Below are positions 13,709 to 22,989 of a stretch of DNA of 49,033 nt, one piece after another. The translations under genes were made by a program, and so were the position numbers. Numbering within the stretch: position 1 is the stretch's first letter; the number at the start of each line of letters is the position of its first letter. The stretch spans positions 1 through 49,033 of the forward strand of contig NZ_JAIFRO010000008.1 of assembly GCF_019659805.1 (NCBI RefSeq), in the 5' to 3' direction. Below the pieces are notes generated by a model that was given only the letters and a program-made list of their open reading frames with translations, searched no databases and was not told where the DNA came from. Source of the stretch: Bartonella raoultii (lineage in GTDB: Bacteria > Pseudomonadota > Alphaproteobacteria > Rhizobiales > Rhizobiaceae).

Positions 13709-14839
13709 CTAAAGAAAAAATCTTAACAAGATTGCACCATTTCCACCATCACCACCAAGTTTTCCTCCATTCTTTCCACGGAAATATCCGCCGCCACCGC
13801 CACCGCCGTTGGCACCGTATTTGCCACCATTACCGCCACCGTTATTGCCGCCATAACCGTTAGTGCCGTTCTTTTTGCCACCGCCGCCACCGCCGCCGCC
13901 GCCATAAATACTGTTTCCACCATGAACGCCATTGTCATCATCTTTATAGCCACCGCCATAACCACCATTGCCACCAGAAAAAGTGACACTCTCATTTTGG
14001 GGATCATCTTTTTTATTGTTTTTCCAAGTGCCGCCACCGACACCTCCATCTCCTCCCCTTCCTCCATTGCCACGATTGCCATGGGCATAAGCATAGCCAT
14101 CAGGAGTGTTATCATTGCCACCACCATAGCCACCACCACCTGCAAGGATAATACCTTCAATAAACGTATTCCCGCCCCAACTTCCGTTTCCTCTCCCGCC
14201 TTTGCCACCACGACCAATTTGAACTGTTTGCGATTTTTTCAGATCAGACACTTTAATTTTAACACGCGCGTGTTGACCGCCACCACCGCCGCCGCCGCCG
14301 TTTTTATCGCTACCACCATCACCGCCGCCGCCGCCGCCGCCGCCCCACGCCCATATTTCTACTTCTGTGTCATCGTTAACGCCTTCAGGAAATGGAATAG
14401 CGCCACTTTCTGTCATAAGGATTTCAACGGGCTTTTTGTTGAATAAAGTCATCAAAAAGTTTTCAAGTCCTACAATGTCATCAGTTTTATGTTGATGTTT
14501 GCCGAGTAGAGAAATAGCGCTGCCAAAAGTAAAATGATTGTTGCTTGCTTTATAGAGAACATAATTGTTCGCCGCATCATTTACGCCCTCGATATCGCTT
14601 AAATCAGCAAAAGTAAAAGTTTTATCGGCGGACATCTTGCTTTTGAGAACTGTTTCAAGACCGTTGATATCGCTTATTGTATGCGTGTGTTGTAAAGGCG
14701 CCTTTTCATTTGCTTTTTCTTCAATATGGGCAATCGCTTGATCAATTTTACCCAAGTTTTCACGCAAAATTGGGAACTCAGAACTGATAAAACGTCCTTC
14801 TTTAGGCAGTTCCATCTGCAATTTTTGTGTTTTTTCCAT
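13709..14839 (-). CDS. glycine-rich tail fibre / receptor-binding protein
   Basis: A 376-residue protein. The N-terminal 130 residues resemble a tail fibre shaft (HTHTISDINGLETVLKSKMS, HKTDDIVGLENFL). From about residue 160 the sequence is dominated by glycine runs (GGGGGGGGDGG, GGYGGGNDN, GGNGGYGGG) with scattered N, K and aromatic residues, ending GNGAILLRFFL. Such segments occur in phage adhesins whose polyglycine II sandwiches carry variable loops that bind the receptor. The DNA is locally GC-rich and repetitive, so slippage could change loop length. The reverse strand carries long spurious ORFs. Confidence 0.75.
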   Translation of the reverse strand: MEKTQKLQMELPKEGRFISSEFPILRENLGKIDQAIAHIEEKANEKAPLQHTHTISDINGLETVLKSKMSADKTFTFADLSDIEGVNDAANNYVLYKASNNHFTFGSAISLLGKHQHKTDDIVGLENFLMTLFNKKPVEILMTESGAIPFPEGVNDDTEVEIWAWGGGGGGGGDGGSDKNGGGGGGGGQHARVKIKVSDLKKSQTVQIGRGGKGGRGNGSWGGNTFIEGIILAGGGGYGGGNDNTPDGYAYAHGNRGNGGRGGDGGVGGGTWKNNKKDDPQNESVTFSGGNGGYGGGYKDDDNGVHGGNSIYGGGGGGGGGKKNGTNGYGGNNGGGNGGKYGANGGGGGGGYFRGKNGGKLGGDGGNGAILLRFFL

Positions 14840-14852
14840 CTATTTTCTCCGT

Positions 14853-17800
14853 TCACAATATGCCGGCACCAAAATCACGCACCATGGACCGTGTCGCGGG
14901 TCCACCGGTAAGGGTGAATTTAAGGCGCGCTTGTTTTGCCGTTTTGTCTCCACTGATGAACTTTCTCTCATCCCAAAGAGGCTCGCTCAGTTGTTCTGTT
15001 TCCTCTAGCGTCAAAGGCATAAACGGACCATCATCCAGTTGCATCTCAAGTGTGAAGCAAGAACCACCAGGCAAAAATGTTTTGATATAGCTGGTCAACC
15101 TTGCCTTTTCCCCAAAGGCAAAAGCTCTTGTGATATAAGTTGCTGTTTTATGAATCTTTCCTGCAATCAATTGCACAGGAGCAAATAAGACGGGGGAGAG
15201 TTTTTGCGTGCCTTTAAGAATGGCGCGAAGCTTGACTTTTTCATTGATATATTCGGTTAAGCTTAGCAATTGAAACGGCAAAAGTTGGTAAATGGTACCG
15301 TTGTTGCGTTCAATTTCAAAGAGGACAGAACAATCGCTTGAAGGCAACTCAACGGCTGCACGCACCTGCAAATCAGAACAGTCCACAAGATTAAATTCCC
15401 CTAAATCTACGGTTTTTTGTGTTTGTTTATAGCGGGCGGCCAACACCCGAAATGCCAAAGCCTCATCTTGGTGTGCTGTCCAGCTCTGCGCATTAACAGA
15501 GGAAAAACGGGGACCTGTGACATAAGGATGGCTTGAGACGTATCTTTGTTTTTTCTTATCAAAATCTCCAAGCTTTGCGAGTGAGAGGGAATGATGGGCA
15601 TCGTCGGTTTTAATGACAAAGGCGGTGAGGCGGTCATTGGGAACTAACAAGGGCACAGCATAGCGTGCCCCAGCCCAGCCCGTTTTGGCCCCCTTCATAG
15701 AATAGGAGGTTTGTGCTTGAATATCGGCGGTTGGATAACCGTTTTCAGTGGTGACCAAATCAATCATCAGATCATGGTTTTGATTGCCTATTTTACAAAG
15801 ATGAAAATCAACACCCGTTATTTGCCGTGTTTCATCAGGAGTAAAAACTTGTGCTTGCGGATCAAAAGCTGTCCATATTTTCACCGTTGTGGTACGCCGC
15901 ATCACTTTCACATCAAGGAAACCTTGACCCGTAAAAAGTCCTGTTGCTGTTGTTCCACCTTTTCCTTTTGCTACAACGTTTTTTGTACCAGCGGTAATAT
16001 TGGGAGGAATTCTAAAGCTTCCTTCAAGGACGCCATCGTTATTGGCAACAAGGCTGTTTTGCGGCAAGACATTCACACCATCAAAGGTCAGGCTTTCTAA
16101 GATTTCACCTTTGGCAAAACCTTCAATTTTAAAGTAAAGAATAATTTGTCTTAAAAAATCAATTTGTTTGTGACGTGCACTGATGAAATCATCACTGACT
16201 TCTGTATTACGGAGTGTTTTTCCGCGGTTCCAGCCCATATTGAGTTGATTGGTAACGCTTGAAAGCCAACGTGTGTAATGTTCATGCCAAAAATCTGTTG
16301 CCGGTCTAAGCGTTATCGTACCGGGGAGAGGTGCAAAATTTTGATAAGGATTGATTTTTGTGCAAGCGGTTGCCAATTCTTGTGCAATGATGATTTCATT
16401 TTTCCAGTCAAGCGTGACAGGCGTTGTGAGAGGAGCCGTGTAAAATGTTGGATCAATGGCAAGCTGTAAAATACCGTTGCCAATAGCCCCTGTTTGTTCA
16501 AAACCTTCGTCTCTATAAGAGTCATCCAGAAAAGGATCAACAAACATACCTTTTTTGGCAACGGGCTCTTTAGAGTCAACATTGCTTTTAATGCGCTCTA
16601 ATTGCATCAAGCGGTCAAGGGAGAGCACCCGTTGAAAATAGCGCCACATCTCATCATAAGGCGCAACGCGCGTTCCATCATTGACAACAAGGGGAGGTTT
16701 AAGCCAACTGTTGGTAATCGTGGCAAGAGAAAGTACATCATCAGGAACACTTGGTGCCATAGGTTGGTCTGCCGAAACACCTTTGATATAAACGACATCG
16801 CCTCCTGTATTCAGTCCGATACGGTCAATGCGAGGCAATTTGTATGTGTAACTCACAATGATATCACCATTCTCAGCGCCATCTGAGACAGTAATTTCTT
16901 GTGCTGTCACTTTATCTGCTTGTATGCTTGCACGGTAACGGTAAGTCACCGTATAGCTGCTTCCCGGTAAAGGTTCATCTCCCACCGGTGCCCAATCAAT
17001 GGTGTCTCCGGTTTTTTTAAAATCTATGCCTTCTTTAAATTCCTTACCTCCTTGCACAATTTTGATAAAAGCAGTGATACTTTTATCGGGAACGCCATCA
17101 CGTCCTGAAGCAACCGCACCGCGGGTGACATGAACAGTTCTTTCTTTTGTGAGCAAAATGGAATGAACAGCAGCAATGGGTGCATAATAAGTTTTAAAGG
17201 TAAAGTTTTTTTCTTGGTTTTTTGGTGTAAAAATATGGGTTTCGCTAGGAACAGCGCTTGTCGAAAAATCCTCGCGCTCTTCATAGCGCAAAGCCGCTAA
17301 GCGTTTGCGTTTAAAGCCATTGATATTGGCTTCTCCTTCTTGGATACTGAACACTTGCTTTTGTCCCTCTTGACCCAAAGCTGTGACACGGCAACCATTC
17401 ACGATATAATGCCCATGGGCGCGGTCATACGTCGCAATGGCTTGCATGGCGGGTTCAAGCAGAGAGGGGGATTTTTGATCAATGAGAACACCATCTTGCA
17501 AAATATAGACCGGAAAAAATGTGCCTTCTTGCTCATCATCTTTGAGGGCCCAGACAAGTTTTGCCACCTCACGTGCAGCACCTGGTTCGCCTTCTGCCAA
17601 AGACCCCGGAACTTGTCCCAAAAGCTCTGGATCATCCTCATAGGTTAGCCATTTTTTTTGCAGTTTTACACCGATTTCCATGCGTCCAACCATGGAAATA
17701 TTCTCTAAGACAGCATCAGAGACGGGAAAAATATCACCTGCAATATAAATCTTGCCTTCTGTGAGAGTCACCGTTTGCTTATCTTTATTGACAAGAGCAT

Positions 17801-17996
17801 CCGCGCGTTCAACGCGGTCTCCTTCTTTGGCAACAAGACGACCCAAACGGTTATGGCGTCCTTTGATAATGGTTTGAACCTCATTGAGTTCAGCACTTTG
17901 AAGAAAAGGGCGCTGTCCATAAAACACAACGCTTTGTTGTTCCTCTTTGCCAACAGATCTATCAATTGCAAAAGGCAAACCACTTTCATGTTTCAT
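14853..17996 (-). CDS. large DUF4815-like phage tail protein
   Basis: A 1047-residue protein beginning with GLPFAIDRSVGKEEQQSVVF and YGQRPFLQSAELNEVQTIIK, which resembles phage DUF4815 proteins found between baseplate and fibre genes. The first 400 residues include KIYIAGDIFPVSDAV and FKTYYAPIAAVHSILLTKER. The C-terminal half is beta-rich with no clear domain. It lies between gpI and the fibre gene, so it probably bridges the baseplate and the adhesin. It is one of the largest genes in the window. Confidence 0.7.
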   Translation of the reverse strand: MKHESGLPFAIDRSVGKEEQQSVVFYGQRPFLQSAELNEVQTIIKGRHNRLGRLVAKEGDRVERADALVNKDKQTVTLTEGKIYIAGDIFPVSDAVLENISMVGRMEIGVKLQKKWLTYEDDPELLGQVPGSLAEGEPGAAREVAKLVWALKDDEQEGTFFPVYILQDGVLIDQKSPSLLEPAMQAIATYDRAHGHYIVNGCRVTALGQEGQKQVFSIQEGEANINGFKRKRLAALRYEEREDFSTSAVPSETHIFTPKNQEKNFTFKTYYAPIAAVHSILLTKERTVHVTRGAVASGRDGVPDKSITAFIKIVQGGKEFKEGIDFKKTGDTIDWAPVGDEPLPGSSYTVTYRYRASIQADKVTAQEITVSDGAENGDIIVSYTYKLPRIDRIGLNTGGDVVYIKGVSADQPMAPSVPDDVLSLATITNSWLKPPLVVNDGTRVAPYDEMWRYFQRVLSLDRLMQLERIKSNVDSKEPVAKKGMFVDPFLDDSYRDEGFEQTGAIGNGILQLAIDPTFYTAPLTTPVTLDWKNEIIIAQELATACTKINPYQNFAPLPGTITLRPATDFWHEHYTRWLSSVTNQLNMGWNRGKTLRNTEVSDDFISARHKQIDFLRQIILYFKIEGFAKGEILESLTFDGVNVLPQNSLVANNDGVLEGSFRIPPNITAGTKNVVAKGKGGTTATGLFTGQGFLDVKVMRRTTTVKIWTAFDPQAQVFTPDETRQITGVDFHLCKIGNQNHDLMIDLVTTENGYPTADIQAQTSYSMKGAKTGWAGARYAVPLLVPNDRLTAFVIKTDDAHHSLSLAKLGDFDKKKQRYVSSHPYVTGPRFSSVNAQSWTAHQDEALAFRVLAARYKQTQKTVDLGEFNLVDCSDLQVRAAVELPSSDCSVLFEIERNNGTIYQLLPFQLLSLTEYINEKVKLRAILKGTQKLSPVLFAPVQLIAGKIHKTATYITRAFAFGEKARLTSYIKTFLPGGSCFTLEMQLDDGPFMPLTLEETEQLSEPLWDERKFISGDKTAKQARLKFTLTGGPATRSMVRDFGAGIL

Positions 17997-17997
17997 A

Positions 17998-19104
17998 TTA
18001 AAACCTCAATAAAATCTTGAATTGTTCGCGAACATCTGCACGCAAAGGAATGTTGATTGGTGTTTTAAGGATCTCTACACCACCCTTTAGTTCACCCTCG
18101 TCACACCAAAGTTTGCCAGGAGGTGTCTGTTCTGTAACGGTGCCATGAACGAGGAGGGAAACAGAGGCGGCTTGTTTGTCTTCAACATCCTTAAAATCAG
18201 TGCGTGCTGCAAGAAACAGCATGGTGCTAGTTTTCGAGGGCTTAAATCTTTCACCTGAATGGTTATAGATGCCATCTAAATCTTGTTCGACAGGCGCTAC
18301 AGCATAGCATCTGCGAAACCCAATCAGAGCGTTATCAGTATCTCTTAGCGCCAAATAAAGTACGCGGTTTTTGAACCACTCTGCCATCAATATATCGCGT
18401 TCATATTTTTTAACCGAACACCATGGAAAATTTGCCAAATCCCACGAATAATCAATTGTATCCCAGCTTAACTCTTCGTCACCATCATCAATCCAGTTGC
18501 CAATCAATATGCCTTCTTCTTTTGTGAGAACATGGTTGATTTCTGTTGTGCGCCCAAAGGAAAACAGTGTGCTTCCAGCTGTTAAGCGTACGCCGCTCTC
18601 AAAATCCAGCATACTGTCATCAAGCCTTGACATATTGGCTTCCATAGCCCCCACATCATAACCAGTGACGCCACGGCGAAAATCAGAGCGCAAACTTTTG
18701 GAAAGGTTGACAATGGCTTCAATTGCCTCAAGAGAATTCTGTTCAGGCAACCGGTCAAATTCAAGTTGAAAGGAATTCCACCATGCACGCTCTGACCACG
18801 CGGGGGTGAATTGTGTAGAAAGTCCAAGCCATTGAAGACCCATATCAACGGCGGCTACAGAGCCGCGTATCCGCTGCCATTCAAGTCCCTGGTCAAGAAG
18901 ATCATAAAGGTTTGGAACATAAGGGGTAAGCTCTCCAAGTCCGTATTCTTCAATCAACCACGGTAAGAAGCGAGGAGGGCGTGTGATCAGTTTAGAGCGC
19001 GAAATTCCCAAAACAGAAGCATCAACATCTTGATGAAAATCACACACATCAGCAAGGCGCTTTTCAAATTCCGTTGCATGTGTGGGGAGGAGGGAGGAAA
19101 GCAT
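17998..19104 (-). CDS. tail protein I (P2 gpI-like, C-terminally extended)
   Basis: A 368-residue protein whose N-terminal 190 residues match phage tail protein I: LLPTHATEFEKRLADVCDFH, LPWLIEEYGLGELTPYVPNL and WQRIRGSVAAVDMGLQWLGL. P2 gpI is about 176 residues, so the second half (from about 195) is an added part of unknown fold. It would sit in the baseplate next to J. Its ATG touches the gpJ stop. Confidence 0.83.
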   Translation of the reverse strand: MLSSLLPTHATEFEKRLADVCDFHQDVDASVLGISRSKLITRPPRFLPWLIEEYGLGELTPYVPNLYDLLDQGLEWQRIRGSVAAVDMGLQWLGLSTQFTPAWSERAWWNSFQLEFDRLPEQNSLEAIEAIVNLSKSLRSDFRRGVTGYDVGAMEANMSRLDDSMLDFESGVRLTAGSTLFSFGRTTEINHVLTKEEGILIGNWIDDGDEELSWDTIDYSWDLANFPWCSVKKYERDILMAEWFKNRVLYLALRDTDNALIGFRRCYAVAPVEQDLDGIYNHSGERFKPSKTSTMLFLAARTDFKDVEDKQAASVSLLVHGTVTEQTPPGKLWCDEGELKGGVEILKTPINIPLRADVREQFKILLRF

Positions 19105-19928
19105 TAACGTGCCCGCCCTTTAAAGTTTAAGGTAACCTTGCCAATGGATAATACTTCCTCATCGGAAACAGCATTATCCGTTGTAGGTTCAACGGCAATG
19201 ACTTTTTGCACACCAGAGATCATCAGTTTGGAAATCCACCACGAAAGGCTTAATTCGCGCCCAAGGGCTTGTTCTTGTTTCCAAGCGGTGCGTAAATGGG
19301 CCTCCATTTGGGTTAAAACCGTAAGTGCTGTTTCTGGTAACAGCCAAACATCAGCTGTTAAGTCCACAACTTTTGCAACAGCCGCGTGCACAAGAATAGT
19401 ATCATTAGTCATGATGACATTCTTATCGTGAAGGGCTTGTGAGACTTTGTCTAACAGGTCTTGGCTTGCTGTTTCTTCTTCATTGTTGCCAAAAAGTGCA
19501 ACATGAATGGTTGGGTTTTTCCCCTTCCGGTAAATAATGGCATCCTTTACGCGGCTATCTGCGGATAAAGCAATAAATTTGTAATAAGGCTCTGTTCCAC
19601 TGCCTTTTCCACTACGCGTATGAAGTCTTATGCGTTCACGATATCTGTCATCACTCTCACCGTCCATTCGTTGAACACCATGCCAATTTCCCAAAGCATC
19701 AAGAGCCTCCTCTTTTGCAAAATCAAGAATATTGTTGCGTGCTGCTTCGTTAATGCGTTGTCTTAAAAGCAGTTCTCGATAGCTAAAAGCCTCAATAATT
19801 TTTAAAGCGGGATCACTTTCTAAAAAAATATAGCTAGGCAAGAGTTCTTTTAAATGTTCAATATTTGCTGCGCGGATTTCTTCAAAGGAAAGTTCAGAGA
19901 TGATTTCGGGATTGGCAAGGTTCTTCAT
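19104..19928 (-). CDS. baseplate assembly protein J (P2 gpJ-like)
   Basis: A 274-residue baseplate wedge protein. Typical features are the N-terminal PEIISELSFEEIRAANIEHL, the helical FSYRELLLRQRINEAARNNI, GVQRMDGESDDRYRERI, and the SGKGSGTEPYYKFIALSADS segment. It is encoded between W and I as in P2, with ATGA-type overlap to W and direct contact with I. Confidence 0.92.
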   Translation of the reverse strand: MKNLANPEIISELSFEEIRAANIEHLKELLPSYIFLESDPALKIIEAFSYRELLLRQRINEAARNNILDFAKEEALDALGNWHGVQRMDGESDDRYRERIRLHTRSGKGSGTEPYYKFIALSADSRVKDAIIYRKGKNPTIHVALFGNNEEETASQDLLDKVSQALHDKNVIMTNDTILVHAAVAKVVDLTADVWLLPETALTVLTQMEAHLRTAWKQEQALGRELSLSWWISKLMISGVQKVIAVEPTTDNAVSDEEVLSIGKVTLNFKGRAR

Positions 19929-20266
19929 TGTATCAATATTCCTTCCATGGTAATGGGCTTGCCTGATGGCAAATAAATGCCTGCAAAGGACAAGGAGATT
20001 TTTCCAGCCTCAAGCATTTTATAATCAATCTTTTGGAGCTTAAAACGCGGTTCCCACTTGTCTAAAGCTTCAGCAACGGCGGCATAAAGGGCAACGGTAA
20101 GCGTATTATTGGCTGGTGCATCAATGAGTTCCGCAACACGTGAACCATAATCACGTCGCATCACCCGTGTGCCAATGCGTGTTGTTAAAATATCAAGAAT
20201 TGATTGGCGCAAATGATCAATACCAGAGAGCGGCTTTCCTGTCATACGGTCCATTCCACTGTTCAA
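19925..20266 (-). CDS. baseplate wedge protein W (gp25-like)
   Basis: A 113-residue GPW/gp25-family protein (lysozyme-like fold of the baseplate). Signature parts are TGKPLSGIDHLRQSILDILT and RIGTRVMRRDYGSRVAELID. The best start is TTG at 20266, because AGGAGG lies seven bases before it and it overlaps the gpV stop; the first ATG, four codons later, would be too far from that site. Confidence 0.9.
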   Translation of the reverse strand: MNSGMDRMTGKPLSGIDHLRQSILDILTTRIGTRVMRRDYGSRVAELIDAPANNTLTVALYAAVAEALDKWEPRFKLQKIDYKMLEAGKISLSFAGIYLPSGKPITMEGILIQ

Positions 20267-20928
20267 TTTGGACCTCCTGTCATAGAACCACCAGGGGTAA
20301 CACCTCCATGAACGTGGCTATTTCCAATGTTGGTTCCGTTATGCTTTAAGTCACTGGAATGAAGAGCAATGCCATCATCCGCATGGAGTGAAATCCCATT
20401 GCCTGCTTTTATGGCAATGGCTTTTTCTGCGTTTAAATTCAGATCACCTTGTGTGGTAATTTTGATGCCTTCTGGTGCTTGCAGCTCTAATTTCTTGCTA
20501 TCACCTTTTATCGATACACCATCAGAAATCGTGAGACTAAACTTTCCTCCTGATGTGAGATTAAGGGTATAGCTGTTTTGTTTATCATCATATTCAACTG
20601 TAGTGCCATCTGGATAAAGCGTTTTATGGATATTGCCTTTATCGGCGGCTTGGTTCGCATCGGTGTGAAGTGAACCAACAATTATCCCTTGTGATAAATC
20701 ACCAGAGGAAGAGACAACAATGACTTGTTCTCCAACGTCACGCCCTTCATAAGAACAGGTTTTACCGGCGCGGGCTTGTGTATCTGGAATCCAATCACTG
20801 ACAAGATTGCCACTCTTTACCCGATAGCGTGCATTTTTATGGTCAACATGGCTAATTTTTCCAACCACCACCATATTGGCCACGCGTCTTTTTAAATCGG
20901 TAATCTCTTTATCGCGTCGCTCTAACAT
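20263..20928 (-). CDS. baseplate assembly / spike protein V (P2 gpV-like)
   Basis: A 221-residue tail spike protein. The OB-fold N-terminal part has VGKISHVDHKNARYRVKSGN, DWIPDTQARAGKTCSYEGRD and GEQVIVVSSSGDLSQGIIVG. The C-terminal part is a beta-helix (LELQAPEGIKITTQGDLNLN) ending in a His-rich tip, GNSHVHGGVTPGG, that probably binds iron at the membrane-piercing apex. The start MLERRD is favoured by GAGG upstream; MRNSM, four codons earlier, is also possible. Confidence 0.9.
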   Translation of the reverse strand: MLERRDKEITDLKRRVANMVVVGKISHVDHKNARYRVKSGNLVSDWIPDTQARAGKTCSYEGRDVGEQVIVVSSSGDLSQGIIVGSLHTDANQAADKGNIHKTLYPDGTTVEYDDKQNSYTLNLTSGGKFSLTISDGVSIKGDSKKLELQAPEGIKITTQGDLNLNAEKAIAIKAGNGISLHADDGIALHSSDLKHNGTNIGNSHVHGGVTPGGSMTGGPN

Positions 20929-21442
20929 GGAGTTCCTCAATTGTTACGTATTTGTCTTCATTTCTCACACCTGTTTCGGGAGTAAAACCTATGAAAGGTG
21001 TCATAAATTTTATACTTTCTCCTTGATCAGGGATATTGGTCACGTAAGTGACTTCAAAGGTTAAAATTGCACCATGGAGCGCTAGCGCCCCGTTATCGCC
21101 AAAGGCAAAAGCAATATTTTGCAAGCGGCATGTCTCAACGGTGTTGTTAAGATTGGGATTGGCATGGAAAATCTCTTCAACTTGCCATGCCAATTGGTCG
21201 ACGAAGGATGCTCCATTTTCTTGTGTGCTATAACATTCAACATCTACTGTTAAAACGCGCCGCCTTAAGCCAAAATCATGCCCATCTTCGATTGTTTCGT
21301 TTTGCGTTGAGATATTAATGGCCGGCATTGCTTCAATAAATAAATTGAAGTCACGCATATTGAAAACATTATCACCAGCAGTCGTTTTTGCTGCTTTTAT
21401 CAACGTAACAAATGTTTCTCTTATCGTTTCGCGCGGATGCAT
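20909..21442 (-). CDS. phage tail-completion-like protein upstream of gpV
   Basis: A 177-residue protein starting MHPRETIRETFVTLIKAAKT with AGGAGG nine bases before the ATG. The pattern (DVECYSTQENGASFVDQLAW then QVEEIFHANPNLNN) resembles short phage proteins that cap the tail tube (R- or gp37-type tail terminators). Position just before V supports a tail role. It overlaps gpV by 20 bases. Family assignment is moderate. Confidence 0.6.
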   Translation of the reverse strand: MHPRETIRETFVTLIKAAKTTAGDNVFNMRDFNLFIEAMPAINISTQNETIEDGHDFGLRRRVLTVDVECYSTQENGASFVDQLAWQVEEIFHANPNLNNTVETCRLQNIAFAFGDNGALALHGAILTFEVTYVTNIPDQGESIKFMTPFIGFTPETGVRNEDKYVTIEELHVRATR

Positions 21443-21518
21443 AAAGCCTCCTATTCGAACAAATTGATTTTTCATTATTTTTATTGTATTTGTGGATACA
21501 TTTTGATATACATTCGTT

Positions 21519-21818
21519 ATGACAATAAATATCAAAATTCATGGCATAAACTGGGATGAAGGTAACTGGCCCAAATGTGCCAAACATGGAGTTTCTAAAA
21601 AAGAAATTGAGTATTTATTCACCGAGCTTGGAAATCTCGTCATAAAGAATGATCCAAACGTTAAAGAAGAGCGTTTCAGAGCCATTGGAAGAAGCTATAA
21701 CAAAAGATATATTTTTTTAGTTTTTACCTTACGAACAATAAAAAACGAATTGTTTGTGCGTCCTATTAGCGCTCGTTATATGCACCAAAAGGAGATTGAT
21801 TTTTATGAAAACCTCTAA
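21519..21818 (+). CDS. brnT: BrnT-family toxin
   Basis: A 99-residue BrnT-type RNase toxin: IHGINWDEGNWPKCAKHGVS, KEIEYLFTE, ERFRAIGRSYNKRYIFLVFT and the C-terminal RPISARYMHQKEIDFYENL are the conserved elements of the family (catalytic region WDE, ERF, RYM). It diverges from the tail operon. The upstream region has an imperfect palindrome around GTATTTGTGGATAC and TATACA that may be the operator. The antitoxin overlaps its end by 14 bases. Confidence 0.87.
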   Translation: MTINIKIHGINWDEGNWPKCAKHGVSKKEIEYLFTELGNLVIKNDPNVKEERFRAIGRSYNKRYIFLVFTLRTIKNELFVRPISARYMHQKEIDFYENL

Positions 21819-22077
21819 ATTAAAACAAATACCTGTTTTCAAGACAGATGAAGAAGCAGAAAACTTTGTTGATACTGCCGATCTTACAGATTATGACTTA
21901 ACGGGTTTTAAGCCCGTTCATTTCGAATTCTTACCTAAAGAAGCTTCTATCAATATTCGCTTGCCTCAAGCGCTTATGAAAGCTTTAAAGGAAAAAGCGA
22001 AAAAACAATCTATTCCTTACACACGCTATGTTAGGCATCTCATTGAACGAGATTTACGAAAAAGTCATCGTGGTTAG
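21805..22077 (+). CDS. BrnA/CopG-type antitoxin
   Basis: A 90-residue antitoxin starting MKTSKLKQIPVFKTDEEAEN, with a C-terminal ribbon-helix-helix (EASINIRLPQALMKALKEKA then YTRYVRHLIERDL). The pattern FKTDEEAENFVD is typical of CopG antitoxins that pair with BrnT. The start inside the toxin 3' end is preceded by AAGGAG. It should bind the toxin and repress the operon. Confidence 0.85.
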   Translation: MKTSKLKQIPVFKTDEEAENFVDTADLTDYDLTGFKPVHFEFLPKEASINIRLPQALMKALKEKAKKQSIPYTRYVRHLIERDLRKSHRG

Positions 22078-22119
22078 TATATCCTTTATAGAGGACAATA
22101 GAAAAGATAGAGTTAAAAC

Positions 22120-22329
22120 ATGAACAATAATCATTATACCTATCGTGTTTTTTGGTCACCAGAAGATGAAGAATATGTTGGTTTGTGTGCAGAGTTTCCT
22201 TCCCTTTCATGGCTAGATGTTCAAGCAGAGAAAGCTTTAAAAGGTATTATGGACCTTGTTTCAGAAGTCGTTGGGGATATGCAACATAATGAAGAACAAG
22301 TCCCAATACCTTTGTCGCATGGCAAATGA
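22120..22329 (+). pseudogene. truncated HicB-like antitoxin
   Basis: 69 residues with the HicB fold: YTYRVFWSPEDEEYVGLCAE, FPSLSWLDVQAEKALKGI and MDLVSEVVGDM. Full-length relatives continue with an RHH DNA-binding domain after the PLxxRxYSGKF motif; here the frame stops at PLSHGK. No hicA gene adjoins. It is probably decayed, though the small fold could still act as a decoy. Confidence 0.7.
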
Positions 22330-22371
22330 AGTTAAAGTTGTAGATTATCATTGATCTATAGGAGGCTTGAG

Positions 22372-22668
22372 ATGAAAAATTATATTGCTATTCATCCTGG
22401 AGAAATTTTACGAGAGAAATATTTAAAAGAATATGCCCTCTCTCCTTATGCTCTTGCAAAAGCATTAAATGTTCCACGCACGAGAATAGAACGTATTGTT
22501 GCTGAAAATAGTCCAGTGCCTCCCGATACCGCACTAAGATTAGCCTATTTTTTTGATACTACTGCTGAATTTTGGCTTAACATGCAAGCTGCTTATGACG
22601 TTAGTATATTGCAAACTGAAAAAGCAGACGAATTTGCCAAAATCAATAAATTTGAATGTAGGGCTTAA
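22372..22668 (+). CDS. HigA-family antitoxin (orphan)
   Basis: A 98-residue HigA protein: MKNYIAIHPGEILREKYLKE, helix-turn-helix LSPYALAKALNVPRTRIERI, and FFDTTAEFWLNMQAAYDV. GGAGG lies 7 bases before the chosen ATG. No HigB toxin is present; the previous gene is the truncated HicB. Confidence 0.85.
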   Translation: MKNYIAIHPGEILREKYLKEYALSPYALAKALNVPRTRIERIVAENSPVPPDTALRLAYFFDTTAEFWLNMQAAYDVSILQTEKADEFAKINKFECRA

Positions 22669-22672
22669 CCAC

Positions 22673-22699
22673 CTCCCCATTTTGAGAACGAGGAGGGGG
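22673..22699. terminator. convergent hairpin at cassette boundary
   Basis: CCTCCCC pairs with GAGGAGGGGG across ATTTTGAGAAC, between the HigA gene and the convergent antirepressor cassette. Equivalent to the hairpins at 4051 and 33158. Confidence 0.5.
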
Positions 22700-22710
22700 A
22701 ATATTTTACC

Positions 22711-22989
22711 TTAAGCAACCTTTTTAATGGGGTTGTCTAAATTGGGTTCGTAAGCACGCAACAAAGATTCTATAATCGGAGGTGGTCTTAAAGTTCCAAA
22801 ATTTGTAATCATTGCCAAAATTTTGAGTGCATTTGGGGTTTCATCTTGAAGCTTTAATATTAAAGCTTTTTCTATCGCATCCATAGTCTCAATAAGAGTA
22901 TTAAAAGCCTTGTCTTCAATATCATCACGATCAGAAAACTGATACAATGCCATCCACAAATCGCATAAAAAGTCTATACTGGTATTCAT
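22711..22989 (-). CDS. small protein coupled to antirepressor (paralogue 2 of 3)
   Basis: 92 residues, almost identical to the product at 4088-4366 (differences near the C-terminus: ESLLRAYEPNLDNPIKKVA). It keeps the GGAGG site and the ATGA overlap with the antirepressor stop. Function unknown. The near-identity of the two copies points to recent duplication or gene conversion of the whole cassette end. Confidence 0.75.
   Translation of the reverse strand: MNTSIDFLCDLWMALYQFSDRDDIEDKAFNTLIETMDAIEKALILKLQDETPNALKILAMITNFGTLRPPPIIESLLRAYEPNLDNPIKKVA

Noticed and set aside
13722..14446. Long ORFs on both strands across the glycine-rich gene
   Set aside because: They arise from GGN/NCC repeats; composition is that of a frame shadow.
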